A DNA stretch of 64,000 bases from Victivallales bacterium (GTDB lineage Bacteria > Verrucomicrobiota > Lentisphaeria > Oligosphaerales > Oligosphaeraceae), in contig JAFPYX010000043.1 in NCBI GenBank assembly GCA_017417585.1, forward strand, positions 1 through 64,000, in the 5' to 3' direction. The position numbers and the translations under genes were made by a program. The notes under the pieces are model-generated. The model ran no database searches. It saw only the letters and a program-made list of their open reading frames with translations, and was not told the DNA's origin. How positions within the stretch are numbered: the stretch's first letter is position 1; every line of letters begins with the position of its first letter. Below, piece by piece: positions 8,375 to 17,498 of this stretch.

Positions 8375-8566
8375 ATGAGCGTGGAATGTCCGAAATGCCA
8401 TCAATTGGCGAATGCGGTGTTTCGCTGTGACAAGTGCCGCAAGGTGATGTGCAATTCCGGAGCCTGCAAAGGCTCTGTGAAACTGGGCTGCGTTGCCAAA
8501 AATCCGCAGGTGGTTGCCCCCGGCACCACTCATAAGGGCTGTGGCGGCAAATGGCAGAAAATTTAA
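8375..8566 (+). CDS. Small zinc-finger-like protein
   Basis: A 63-aa protein with CPKC at residues 5-8, CDKC near 18-21, then CNSGAC and further single Cys residues, suggesting one or two zinc-binding knuckles. The start at 8375 is favoured over an in-frame ATG at 8369 because GGAGG (8363-8367) sits 7 bp before it. It lies 46 bp after the preceding Cys-rich gene and 29 bp before the TerB-like gene, so one transcript is likely. Function unknown. Confidence 0.65.
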   Translation: MSVECPKCHQLANAVFRCDKCRKVMCNSGACKGSVKLGCVAKNPQVVAPGTTHKGCGGKWQKI

Positions 8567-8595
8567 AAGTGCTTAATAATCACAAGGAGTAAATC

Positions 8596-9264
8596 ATGGG
8601 TTGGGGTAAGATGTTGGCCGCCGGCATTGGCGGTTTCCTTATCGGTGGTCCGCTTGGCGCGGCGGCGGCGGCCGGCGCGGTCGGCGGCTATGAAAAGAAG
8701 CAGGAAAATGAAAAGCAAGCTGCGGCGGCGAACAGAGACGCGCAAATAAATAAAGAGTCTCATGAAAAAATTCAGGAACACCATCAACGGCGGCTGGCGG
8801 CCCAAAAGAAACGTGAGGAACAAGAGAAGCGCCAGTTGGTCGAACTGGATGCGCAGTACAAGGCTGACATCAAACTGACCTCCGAGCGTGCCGCCCAGGC
8901 TGCCGCGCAGCGCGACCAGCTGCTCATTGCCACCCTTGCCATCGGCATTGCGGCGGGGACCGTCGATGGTGCACTTTCGTCGGATGAGTCGGGGGAACTG
9001 CATGATTTGCTTGACAGTCTTCGTGGCGACCAGCAGTTTTCGCCTGCCGTGCAGGCGAAAATGCATGAGTTTGAAGCAAAGCCGCCGACCTTTATGAAAG
9101 CGAAGAAGGAGGTTGACAAGGTGCAGAATGCCGACCTAAGTTTCTTCCGTCGGCTGATTATTTGCATTACCCGCAGTGACAACGAGACTTCTCCGGAAGA
9201 GGTCGATTTCCTGGAAAAATGGGACACTTTCTACCCAGCCACCAAAAAGCAGACCTCGAAATAA
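8596..9264 (+). CDS. TerB-like domain protein with glycine-rich membrane-associating N-terminus
   Basis: A 222-aa protein with an AAGGAG site before its ATG. Residues 1-33 form a Gly/Ala-rich hydrophobic hairpin (AAGIGGFLIGGPLGAAAAAGAVGG). Residues about 35-105 are a charged helix rich in Lys/Glu/Gln, probably coiled coil. Residues about 112-215 resemble the TerB/DjlA-type helical domain, with IAAGTVDGALSSDESGELHDLL as the typical acidic first helix pair. TerB domains are known from tellurite-resistance and membrane-linked stress systems, which fits the TerY-P-like operon at 23.4-27.3 kb and the GTPases directly downstream. The TerB assignment is by pattern. Confidence 0.6.
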   Translation: MGWGKMLAAGIGGFLIGGPLGAAAAAGAVGGYEKKQENEKQAAAANRDAQINKESHEKIQEHHQRRLAAQKKREEQEKRQLVELDAQYKADIKLTSERAAQAAAQRDQLLIATLAIGIAAGTVDGALSSDESGELHDLLDSLRGDQQFSPAVQAKMHEFEAKPPTFMKAKKEVDKVQNADLSFFRRLIICITRSDNETSPEEVDFLEKWDTFYPATKKQTSK

Positions 9265-9294
9265 CACCATCTAACATAGGGGACATTCTTCTTT

Positions 9295-10974
9295 ATGGAA
9301 CTGAAAGATCTCATCGCGCAGTTAGCTGACAAATATGGCTATGCCAGCATCAGCCAGCGTCTGCTTGACCTTGCCAATTCCCCGACCATCCGAATTGGTT
9401 TCATCGGGGAGTTCAGCGCAGGGAAATCCAGCCTGATTAATTCCATACTGGACATTCATTTGCCCACCAACATTGCCCCCACCACCAAGGCAATCTGCCT
9501 CATTGAGCCGACAGTTGGCCTGGAATCAAACCAGTACTTCCGAGAACGGGGAAATCTCCGGGAACCCACTGACTTTGTTGAATTCCGTAATATTCTGCGT
9601 GGAGAAAGCGACTGCCAGGCTGCGGTCGTGCAAGTGCCGCCGTGCGAGGTGCTGCCAACGGGATGTGTTTTTGTCGATACGCCCGGCATCCACACTGCCA
9701 GCGGAAACGAGGCCGAACTTACGAAGGCATATCTGAGCATGCTGGACGCAGCAGTGGTCTGCATCAACATTACCAATGGCGTCATCAACAAGGATCTGCT
9801 GGATTTCCTTTGCGATGCCCAGTTGAAACATTTGCAGAAGCACTTGGTCTTCGCCTTGACCTGGAGCGACCGTAAATCTCCGGAAGAAGGGGAGATTGTC
9901 CGTGCGCACATCGTCCAGCTGCTTCAGAAAACGGTTCAGGATGGGCGGATGGAGATGAGCGATTTGGACCAGAAAGTTTTCACGATTTCCGCCTTGGAGC
10001 AGGGGAATGCGTCGAAGCTCTACAACATCCTTCGGCAGGCTGTATTGGAGGACCTTCCTGCGTTGCACGAGCAGCGCAAGCAGCAAATGCTTCAGGACAT
10101 TGGCAAGGATTTGCTGGAGATGCTTCAGGAAAGGCTTCGGGTTTCGCAGTTTGACTCCACGGAATTGGACGATGCCCAGGATAAGGCCCAGAAGGAGCTG
10201 AAGGGCCTTCAGATGGAATTGCGCAAACGGGAAGGGCAAATGGACAGTTTGCAGGAGAGCATATATCAGAAAGTCCAGAGTATCCTTTCCAGTCGGCTGT
10301 TCGAAATCGGCGCGGCACCGGGCGAGGCTGAGCGGGCTCAGCTGATTGAGGCCATGAACAACGAACTGTCGCAGATGCTTCAGTCCGAGGCCAAGAATTA
10401 TTTGGGCCTGAATAATTTCAGTGCTGCCGGATTGGGCAACATCGCCCAGGAAATCGACAGCAAGATGAAGTCCATTGAGGCCTTTCGCAACATCGGCGTG
10501 ACCATATCAAGCGCCATTACGTTCGCATGGCTGATTCCTGGCGGCGGAGTGATTGGGAATCTGGGGCAGGGCGCAAGCGGCGCGGCTGCCCAAGGTGCCG
10601 CCGCCGCGTTGGCCTCCTCACAGGGCAAAAATGGCACTGGTGTGTTGGGAACGATTCTGGGGGGGATTGGCACTGCATTCAGGAGCATCAACCCATTTGA
10701 GCACATCGGCAACGCGATTGCCGCCAATCGCAAGAAGAACGCGCTCCAGAACATGGTGAACGAGAAGGCCGGCAGCATCACCAATGCCTTCCTGGTTTCC
10801 TTGGAGTCGCCGTTTCAGGCCGAGGTCCTGCAGCCGATTCAGGAACAACTTGCGGAAAAGCGCAGGCAACTCTCAGCGTTCCAGGATCAGGGAATGCGGG
10901 CAATCGAGGATTTCCGCAGACAGAAGTCCCAGACAGAGCAAGAAATCGCTCAATTGCAATCGCTTTTAAGCTGA
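9295..10974 (+). CDS. Dynamin-like GTPase (first of cluster)
   Basis: A 559-aa protein. The GTPase domain shows G1 GEFSAGKSS (residues 38-46), a G2 threonine pair in APTTKAI, G3 DTPG near 128, and a G4-like TWSD near 189 in place of the canonical NKxD. After the G domain there are long charged helices (about 265-350), a Gly/Ala-rich hydrophobic region near 395-450 (FAWLIPGGGVIGNLG) that can serve as membrane paddle, and a C-terminal coiled coil ending in KSQTEQEIAQLQSLL. This order matches bacterial dynamin-like proteins, which act on membranes and often work as pairs encoded side by side. It lies 30 bp after the TerB-like gene. Confidence 0.82.
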   Translation: MELKDLIAQLADKYGYASISQRLLDLANSPTIRIGFIGEFSAGKSSLINSILDIHLPTNIAPTTKAICLIEPTVGLESNQYFRERGNLREPTDFVEFRNILRGESDCQAAVVQVPPCEVLPTGCVFVDTPGIHTASGNEAELTKAYLSMLDAAVVCINITNGVINKDLLDFLCDAQLKHLQKHLVFALTWSDRKSPEEGEIVRAHIVQLLQKTVQDGRMEMSDLDQKVFTISALEQGNASKLYNILRQAVLEDLPALHEQRKQQMLQDIGKDLLEMLQERLRVSQFDSTELDDAQDKAQKELKGLQMELRKREGQMDSLQESIYQKVQSILSSRLFEIGAAPGEAERAQLIEAMNNELSQMLQSEAKNYLGLNNFSAAGLGNIAQEIDSKMKSIEAFRNIGVTISSAITFAWLIPGGGVIGNLGQGASGAAAQGAAAALASSQGKNGTGVLGTILGGIGTAFRSINPFEHIGNAIAANRKKNALQNMVNEKAGSITNAFLVSLESPFQAEVLQPIQEQLAEKRRQLSAFQDQGMRAIEDFRRQKSQTEQEIAQLQSLLS

Positions 10975-11048
10975 TTTGACGGTTGACTATGCAAAGAACT
11001 GCAGTGCTGATTTGACTTGGCACGGCACATTGTTTTCCTTCACGACCT

Positions 11049-14000
11049 ATGAGCATCACCAATCTTTCTCCCGAACTGACTCAGCGGATAGAAAACATCA
11101 TGGAGCAATACAAAGACTTGCTCGGCGATGATTTCATCCGGCGTACCCATAAAAACATGGAGCCGCTTCTGCCGCAGGAAAGCGAGGGCGGCTTGCGTGT
11201 GACAGACGAGACGAACCTGAAGGTCGCGGTGGTTGGTGCGTTTAGTTGTGGAAAGTCCACATTCATCAACTCCATTTTGAATGACGAAGTCGCGCCGGTG
11301 GAAATCACTCCCAAGACTCATGGTGTCACCAGCTTCATCTTCGGCGAGGAGGAAACCTACGATGCCGATGGTGCCAACATCACACGTACGCAGTATCAGG
11401 AGCAGGTGCAAGATGGCGAGAATCAGGTCAAGCACTTCATCGTCCATTATCCCTGTGAGCGTCTCAAAAGTTTGGAGTTCATGGATTCGCCCGGCTTTGG
11501 CTCGGTCAGCGGAAAGGCGGAGGAGGTCGCCAAGAAGGACACCGCGTTAAGCGAGGAGGCGGTGAACCGGGCGGATGTGGTCTTCTTCCTGACCAACATC
11601 ACTGAAGGCGTGATTCAAGGGGATGCCTTGGAGCGGCTGGAGGCAATCTGCAACCAGAAGGAGGGCATTGTCAATCCGCATCGCCGTATTTATGTCATTT
11701 TGACGTGGGCGGACAAGAAAGCCCCGAAGGAGCGTGCCAACGTTCAGCAGAGCATCCAGAAACTCTGTTCCGAGCACAAGCTTCCGATTGAGAACGTTCT
11801 GCTTTATTCATCGTTGCCCCTAGAGAAATTCCGTTCCGCGCAACAAAGAGAGTTCTTTTCTGATGCCCGTGACAGCCTTTTCCGGATTCTGCTTGACTTG
11901 CAACAATTCCGAGTGGAGCTGATGGCGTACCGTCAGGCGCTTCAGTCGAAATCTGACCAGCTGAAAGTACAGCATTTCCTGAATGCCTTCCAGACGGGCT
12001 GTCAACAAATCATAGCCACGCAAAGGGAAATCCAGACTCACGACATTCAGCGGAAGAATGTTAAGAGCTGGACGGGGTTCCGCGATGAGGCCGCCGACTG
12101 CATCGATCAGGTGTTCAAGGCCAAGTTCGAGTCTGAGAAATATTCCTTGGTGAGCCATGAGGCGGAAAAGTTATTCTCCGATAGTCGGGTCGAGATTCAC
12201 TGCTGCGAGGATTTGGTGTCTCTGACGGAGGACGAGGTCAAGAAAATCGCTAAGGCCATGGCCAAGGTTGCGCAGAAATATGGCTATGCCTTCTCCTATG
12301 CGAAAGGCCAACCCCTGGCGAAGTTCTTTTCTACAGAGAAGACAGTGCGTGAACTGCCGTTGCCCGAAGACGAGGATGACGCCTATAACCATTTATACAA
12401 TGGGTATAGTAACTTGGATGAGGCGAATATCTTTCCGCATGGCTCTTTGCGTGACTTGTTCTTGAAGGTCTGCGTGGAGACGCTTTTGTCAATGGGCGGG
12501 CCTTGGATGCGGGATGATCCAAATGAATTTTGGAGCCATAAAATTGATGAGATTGAAGCGACTTTCGATGAAAATGCCAAGGGACATTTCATTGAAATCA
12601 TTGACAGCGAATTGAAGACGCCGATGACGAAGGGGATCATGCAGAGTGAGCTGGGTAAGATGAACGAGCGTTTCAATCAGCTGGAGAAGGCGCTTGGTTC
12701 GCTGGGGCTGAGCGGGGACACGAGTGTGGCGGATTCGGAAGAAACGCAGGAAACTCTAGTCGTTGATAATGGCGAAGAGAATGGCGTTGAAATGGACGAT
12801 GATGCAGAGGGTGACGGAGCGCCCGTGGGGGTGGAGGATGACGGCTCGCTGCATGACGTGATTGTGCTGCATGGCGGAAAACGGTCGCTGCGGGTCGCTA
12901 AGAAGATATGCGAGATGACGAATGGCAAGCTGGAGGAAGTCTTGGAGGCCATTGAAGAGCCGCCGATGACCTGCCTCAAGCGGGTGACTCGTCCAATCGC
13001 CGAGCAGGCCCGGATGATTCTGAGGAAACTAGGTGCCCAAATTGAGGTGAAGCAAGTCAAAGCCCCGTGCAAGGAAATGGCGAATACCAAGAAGATGGAG
13101 ACTTCGAAAGGGAACCTGACTGAAGAACGACAGGATAGTCAACCGGTGACGGAAAAACAAAATGATAAGTCGAATACCAACCAATTCTATTCAGTCACAT
13201 TGATCTCCAGTGGTCCAAAGATGATGACTCTCGCGCGCCAGGTGAGCCAATTGACTGGTCGCAGGTTGGAGGAACTTCTGGAGGCCATGGAGGAATTGCC
13301 GCTGGTTCTTGTGGAAAAGGCGACGGCTGCGGAAAAAGAGCAATTCCAGCAGTTGGAGACACTTGGGGCTAAGCTGGAAATGACGGAGGTGGTGACGAAA
13401 TCGGCTGTCCCGACGACGTGCAGGGTTGTCCTGACTGCTCCGGGGGCCAAAATCATGACTGTTGCGCGAGGCCTGTCCCAGGCCACGGGGCGTGACCTGG
13501 AGGAGTTGCTCGAAGCCATGGAAGAACTTCCGATGGAGGTGTCTGCTGAAATGCCAGTTGCCGACGCGGAGGCGCTGAAAGGACAGTTGGAGGCGGTGGG
13601 TGCCACTCTCGAACTCAAGATGCTGGAGCCTCCTGCCGCTGCCCCGGAGATCTACAAGGTTCTTCTGACTGCTCCGGGGGTGAAAATCATGAAAGTCGCC
13701 AGACAAATTGCACAGGACACCGATCGTGGACTCGAGGAGGTTTTGGAGGGGCTGGAGGAACTCCCGTTTTTGGTGTCAGATGGTGCTGAACTTGCGATGG
13801 CAGAGCAGCTTAAGAAATCGCTGGAAAGCCTTGGCGCCAGTGTGGAGGTTGCCCGATGTGCGGATAAAGCGCCCGTCAAGCCCGTTGCGGCTGTGCCCGC
13901 CAAGCCCGTTGCGGCTGTGCCCGCCAGGCCCGTTGCGGCTGTGCCCGCCAGGCCCGTTGCGGCTGTGCCCGCCAGGCCCGTTGCGGCTGTGCCCGCCAAG

Positions 14001-14741
14001 CCCGTTGCGGCTGTGCCCGCCAAGCCCGTGTCTGCCAAATCTCCCAAGGCGGTTCAGGTGAAATCCAAGCCCACCAGACAAAATGGCGCAAAAGTGGAGG
14101 ACAAGGCCGAGCAGTTGTTTATCACGGAGCTATGCAAGGGCTGCACAAAATGTGCCAAGGTTTGCCCGGCAGATGCCATCTCCGGAAAAATCAAGGCGCG
14201 TCACGTCATCAATCAGGAGCTTTGCATTCAATGTAAATTGTGTGTTGAAGTATGTCCTTTCAATGCCATTGTCAAGGGAGGAAAGGCGGCGGAGCGGAAA
14301 CCGGCGAAACAGGCTCCCGCAAAGGTCGAAAAATCGGATCCGCTGGATGAGGTCGTTGGCAAAGTGACGCAAATCTTGGCTTCCATCAATGATGATAATG
14401 TCTTCTCTATAGCCAATAGCTTTAACCAACGCAAATTGTCCAATGCCCTTTCCGCCTACGCGCATTGGGTGAGTCCGGATGATGTGCTTCTTCAGGTGGA
14501 CGACACGGTCTTCGGGGCGGCGGACAATGGTTGCGTGGTTACTATAAATGCTTTCTATTCAATGGAGTTGGGTGGCGATCCCCAAAAGGTTGAATTGACC
14601 AAGAACTGCATCATACAAGTTGTAGATAAGAAAACCATTGTCATCAATGGACGGAAAATCGTGCATTTGTGTTTGCCGTCTGAGGATACCATTCAAAAAA
14701 TCGTCGAGTTGTTGAAGGTTCTGGCCAGTTGTCGGGATTGA
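11049..14741 (+). CDS. Dynamin-like GTPase fused to four L7/L12-CTD-like domains and a 2[4Fe-4S] ferredoxin domain
   Basis: A 1230-aa multidomain protein. G1 is GAFSCGKST near residues 63-71, G3 is DSPG near 146, and the G4-like motif is TWAD near 219. Helical dynamin-type stalk sequence runs to about 560, followed by an acidic linker. Four repeats of about 71 residues occur near 600-670, 712-783, 789-860 and 867-938. Each has the pattern VxLxxxGxKxMxxARxxxxxTGRxLEELLEAMEELP and ends GAxLEx, as in the C-terminal domain of ribosomal protein L7/L12. A KPVAAVPA tandem linker (about 944-991) precedes two CxxCxxCxxxCP clusters (about 1028-1072), a bacterial ferredoxin domain. The last about 130 residues form an unrecognised compact domain. 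I know no characterised protein with this architecture; function unknown. Confidence 0.8.
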   Translation: MSITNLSPELTQRIENIMEQYKDLLGDDFIRRTHKNMEPLLPQESEGGLRVTDETNLKVAVVGAFSCGKSTFINSILNDEVAPVEITPKTHGVTSFIFGEEETYDADGANITRTQYQEQVQDGENQVKHFIVHYPCERLKSLEFMDSPGFGSVSGKAEEVAKKDTALSEEAVNRADVVFFLTNITEGVIQGDALERLEAICNQKEGIVNPHRRIYVILTWADKKAPKERANVQQSIQKLCSEHKLPIENVLLYSSLPLEKFRSAQQREFFSDARDSLFRILLDLQQFRVELMAYRQALQSKSDQLKVQHFLNAFQTGCQQIIATQREIQTHDIQRKNVKSWTGFRDEAADCIDQVFKAKFESEKYSLVSHEAEKLFSDSRVEIHCCEDLVSLTEDEVKKIAKAMAKVAQKYGYAFSYAKGQPLAKFFSTEKTVRELPLPEDEDDAYNHLYNGYSNLDEANIFPHGSLRDLFLKVCVETLLSMGGPWMRDDPNEFWSHKIDEIEATFDENAKGHFIEIIDSELKTPMTKGIMQSELGKMNERFNQLEKALGSLGLSGDTSVADSEETQETLVVDNGEENGVEMDDDAEGDGAPVGVEDDGSLHDVIVLHGGKRSLRVAKKICEMTNGKLEEVLEAIEEPPMTCLKRVTRPIAEQARMILRKLGAQIEVKQVKAPCKEMANTKKMETSKGNLTEERQDSQPVTEKQNDKSNTNQFYSVTLISSGPKMMTLARQVSQLTGRRLEELLEAMEELPLVLVEKATAAEKEQFQQLETLGAKLEMTEVVTKSAVPTTCRVVLTAPGAKIMTVARGLSQATGRDLEELLEAMEELPMEVSAEMPVADAEALKGQLEAVGATLELKMLEPPAAAPEIYKVLLTAPGVKIMKVARQIAQDTDRGLEEVLEGLEELPFLVSDGAELAMAEQLKKSLESLGASVEVARCADKAPVKPVAAVPAKPVAAVPARPVAAVPARPVAAVPARPVAAVPAKPVAAVPAKPVSAKSPKAVQVKSKPTRQNGAKVEDKAEQLFITELCKGCTKCAKVCPADAISGKIKARHVINQELCIQCKLCVEVCPFNAIVKGGKAAERKPAKQAPAKVEKSDPLDEVVGKVTQILASINDDNVFSIANSFNQRKLSNALSAYAHWVSPDDVLLQVDDTVFGAADNGCVVTINAFYSMELGGDPQKVELTKNCIIQVVDKKTIVINGRKIVHLCLPSEDTIQKIVELLKVLASCRD
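13878..14021 (+). repeat. Six tandem copies of a 24-bp in-frame repeat
   Basis: Six nearly identical 24-bp units, differing only at one A/G position, encode (K/R)PVAAVPA repeated six times and form a Pro/Ala linker between the L7/L12-like repeats and the ferredoxin domain. The near identity at DNA level suggests recent expansion and likely copy-number variation between strains. Confidence 0.95.
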
Positions 14742-14815
14742 ATGCTTCATTGCGGGAAATCCGATCATGGTCTCAATCACTTTGCTGCTGAGCGTTTGAA
14801 ACAGGAAATAGAAGA

Positions 14816-17431
14816 ATGGCAACTGAATTTAATGTGACCTTGATTTCCATCGGAACCAAGTTCCTTTCCATTGCCAAGGCCATTGCCAAGGCGACGGGAC
14901 GGGCCCAGGAGGAAATTCTGAATGGTCTGGAAGAGCTTCCGGTTCTGATTGGCGAAGGAATGCCGTCGAAAGCGGCCAATACGCTCAAGGCGCAGTTGGA
15001 ATCGCTGGGTGGCGAGGTGGAACTTGAGGAACTGGTACCAGCCGCAGTGACTTTGCGGGTTCTTGAAGTGGGCAAACGTGCCATGTCCGTGGGAAAGCTG
15101 ATTGCCAAGGCCACAGGCCGTGACTTGATGGAGCTTCTGGAGGCCATGGAGGAATTGCCGTATGTGATTGAGGGGCTGGAGGCCACGACGGCAGCCATGC
15201 TTAAGCAGCAGTGCGAGGCGTTGGGCGCTTCTGTGGAGTTGCTTGAAGGTGGCGGGAAGGAAAAGTCAGGTAGGGCGAATTCGACTTCGGGTGTTTCATC
15301 CGAGCCGGCAAAGTCAGCTTCCGCAAAAGAGCCCGAGTCGTCCGCCGGGGGCACACCTGCCACATCGGCATCGTCGTCCGTCACGGCACCGCAGAATCCT
15401 CCTATTCCGAAGCGTCCCAAGCCAACCTCGGATTCCACTTTGACGTCAAAGTTCGAGGAGAACTGGCAGTTGCTTGAGGACGAGGCGGAACGGATTAAAC
15501 AGGAGAAACTCCTGCCATTCCGTTTCACGGACATCGACGGGACTGTCGCAGAACGCACCGCCGAGGATTTGGACGTCCAGATGGACAGTCTCAAAAAGGA
15601 GAAATTCACCATTTCTGTCTGTGGCATGGTGAAGGCCGGAAAGTCCACGTTCCTGAATGCATTACTCTTCGGTGAGGACATCCTGCCTGCCTTTGACACA
15701 CCAATGACCGCGAAACTCAATTTCATTGAATATTCCGAGGAGAAGAACCACTTCATTGTGAATTTCTATGACAATCAGGAATGGAAGGATTTGCTGGGTG
15801 GGCTGGACAAAGAGAATCTCAGCCAGCTGAACGAGCGTATCCAGCTTTGTGCGGAAAGACATGGCATTGACCAGGACGAGTGCATTGGTGCGCCGCCGCG
15901 CAAGGAAATGGATCTGCGCAAGCTGGAGGAGTTTGTTTCCGACCCCAAGTCCAAAAAGGGGAAATACACGCCTTTTGTCAAGGATGTGCATATCTTTGTT
16001 CATAATGAAAGCATCAAGGATGTCCGAATTGTTGACACTCCCGGTTTGAACGATCCGAATGTCATCAATTCCCGTGAAACTACCAAATGGATTAAGAACA
16101 CCCACGCCCTGATTTTTTTGCTGCCAAACAAGGGGCTGGATGAGAGCAGCCTGAAGTTCTTTGACACCCATTTGCTTGGCACCAGGCCCAGCAATCGCGT
16201 CTGGGTCATCAACAAGATCGATGACATCTCCGAAGATGATCTCCAGAAAACCAAGGCATACATTCGTCAGCTTGGGCAGCAGGAGGAGTTCAAGCAGAAA
16301 GACCTCTTTGGTCCGGAAGAGAGGGTTTGCGGATATTCCGCCTTGGTGGCCATGCTTAGAAACATGTACAAAAAAGGCGCCAACCTCAATGAAGACCAGA
16401 TGTATCACCTAGACAACGTCGGAGACGATTTCCAGCCTGATCCGGACAAGTTGGGCGAGGTGATTGGCGAGCGGCTTTATCAGAACACGGGCGTCAAACG
16501 CATCGTGGCCGGCTTCACCGCCATTGACACGGTGTATTCGCAGCACATCAAGATTGCCGAGAAAACCATCCTGAATTGCGAGATGGTGATTGATGATGGC
16601 AAGAAGAGCGATCAGGAACTTAAGGAAGAGGTGAGAATCCTGACGGAAAGCCAGGCGTCATTCAAGAACCGGTTGAACGGTTGGAAAAATGACCTGCACA
16701 GTGTCGTTTTTGATGCCTTCAGAACGGAAGTTGCCGAAAAGGCGAGTAAGATGGTGGATGGCTTGTCACGGAAGATGCAAATGCGAGTGGATAGTTGCAT
16801 TTCAGCCGATCAGCTGAAGGGATTGTCTTTTGAATACCGCGATGAATGCAACAAGTTGTTCAATTACTACGGGGCATTGGCTACTGGGCTAAACGACTGC
16901 GCAATGACATTGAGAGGCGAACTGGAAATCACGGTTAAAAAAATCCGTAACTTGTTTGCTCAAAATGAGATTGAAGGAAATGTTGATTTCGCCCCCTTGG
17001 AAAACTTGAATACGCTTGAGCTGTCTGTTGACGACTTGATTGATGAGGCGGATTATCGGATCGCCGATCAGTTGCCCTCGAACTGGTTTACTGAGCTTTT
17101 CCACTCGAAGGAAGCGATGCGTACTACTGCCAGAAATGCCTTCCAAGAGATGATTTCCAAGATTCGTGAAGAGCTGGATAGCGGTGTGCAGGATTTGCAG
17201 AGTGGTGTGGAAAAACAGATTGCCAATTCTTTTGCCGAATTCCAGAACAGCATTGAGAACAGCATCCTGCAGAAACGTGCGTATCTGGAGTCTGGCAGCG
17301 CGGAACGCCAGAAGGCATTGGAGAAGGCCCAGCAGGAATTGGAGGCGGCACAGGCTCTGAAAGAGCGAGTTGGAGAGTTGCAGCGTGCCTTCAAATACCA
17401 ATTCCCGCAGGAAATCACCATGAATGCCTAA
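14816..17431 (+). CDS. Dynamin-like GTPase with two N-terminal L7/L12-CTD-like domains
   Basis: An 871-aa protein, 74 bp after the previous gene. Two L7/L12-CTD-like repeats occupy residues about 3-73 (FNVTLISIGTKFLSIAKAIA) and 79-148, followed by an Ala/Ser/Pro-rich linker (about 150-205). The GTPase domain has G1 GMVKAGKST near residue 270, G3 DTPG near 405, and a canonical G4 NKID near 465. Long helices follow (about 585-870), ending in a coiled coil; there is no strongly hydrophobic paddle. The domain order is reversed relative to the preceding protein (repeats first, GTPase second), so the fusion arose twice or was shuffled. The two probably act together, as paired bacterial dynamins do; that is inference. 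Confidence 0.82.
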   Translation: MATEFNVTLISIGTKFLSIAKAIAKATGRAQEEILNGLEELPVLIGEGMPSKAANTLKAQLESLGGEVELEELVPAAVTLRVLEVGKRAMSVGKLIAKATGRDLMELLEAMEELPYVIEGLEATTAAMLKQQCEALGASVELLEGGGKEKSGRANSTSGVSSEPAKSASAKEPESSAGGTPATSASSSVTAPQNPPIPKRPKPTSDSTLTSKFEENWQLLEDEAERIKQEKLLPFRFTDIDGTVAERTAEDLDVQMDSLKKEKFTISVCGMVKAGKSTFLNALLFGEDILPAFDTPMTAKLNFIEYSEEKNHFIVNFYDNQEWKDLLGGLDKENLSQLNERIQLCAERHGIDQDECIGAPPRKEMDLRKLEEFVSDPKSKKGKYTPFVKDVHIFVHNESIKDVRIVDTPGLNDPNVINSRETTKWIKNTHALIFLLPNKGLDESSLKFFDTHLLGTRPSNRVWVINKIDDISEDDLQKTKAYIRQLGQQEEFKQKDLFGPEERVCGYSALVAMLRNMYKKGANLNEDQMYHLDNVGDDFQPDPDKLGEVIGERLYQNTGVKRIVAGFTAIDTVYSQHIKIAEKTILNCEMVIDDGKKSDQELKEEVRILTESQASFKNRLNGWKNDLHSVVFDAFRTEVAEKASKMVDGLSRKMQMRVDSCISADQLKGLSFEYRDECNKLFNYYGALATGLNDCAMTLRGELEITVKKIRNLFAQNEIEGNVDFAPLENLNTLELSVDDLIDEADYRIADQLPSNWFTELFHSKEAMRTTARNAFQEMISKIREELDSGVQDLQSGVEKQIANSFAEFQNSIENSILQKRAYLESGSAERQKALEKAQQELEAAQALKERVGELQRAFKYQFPQEITMNA

Positions 17432-17498
17432 AGTACATTTTGGAACTTCAGTTCCTTTGATTTGTTCGTAAATTTCTCCAATTTAACTGGAAAAACCA

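Noticed and set aside
12840..13870. L7/L12-like repeats considered as a real ribosomal protein gene
   Set aside because: They are internal to a larger frame with a GTPase, occur four times in a row, and lack the L7/L12 N-terminal dimerisation domain.
13660..14090. Minus-strand frames of GLAGTAAT-type repeats
   Set aside because: They are the reverse of the 24-bp repeat in the GTPase gene and have no start region.
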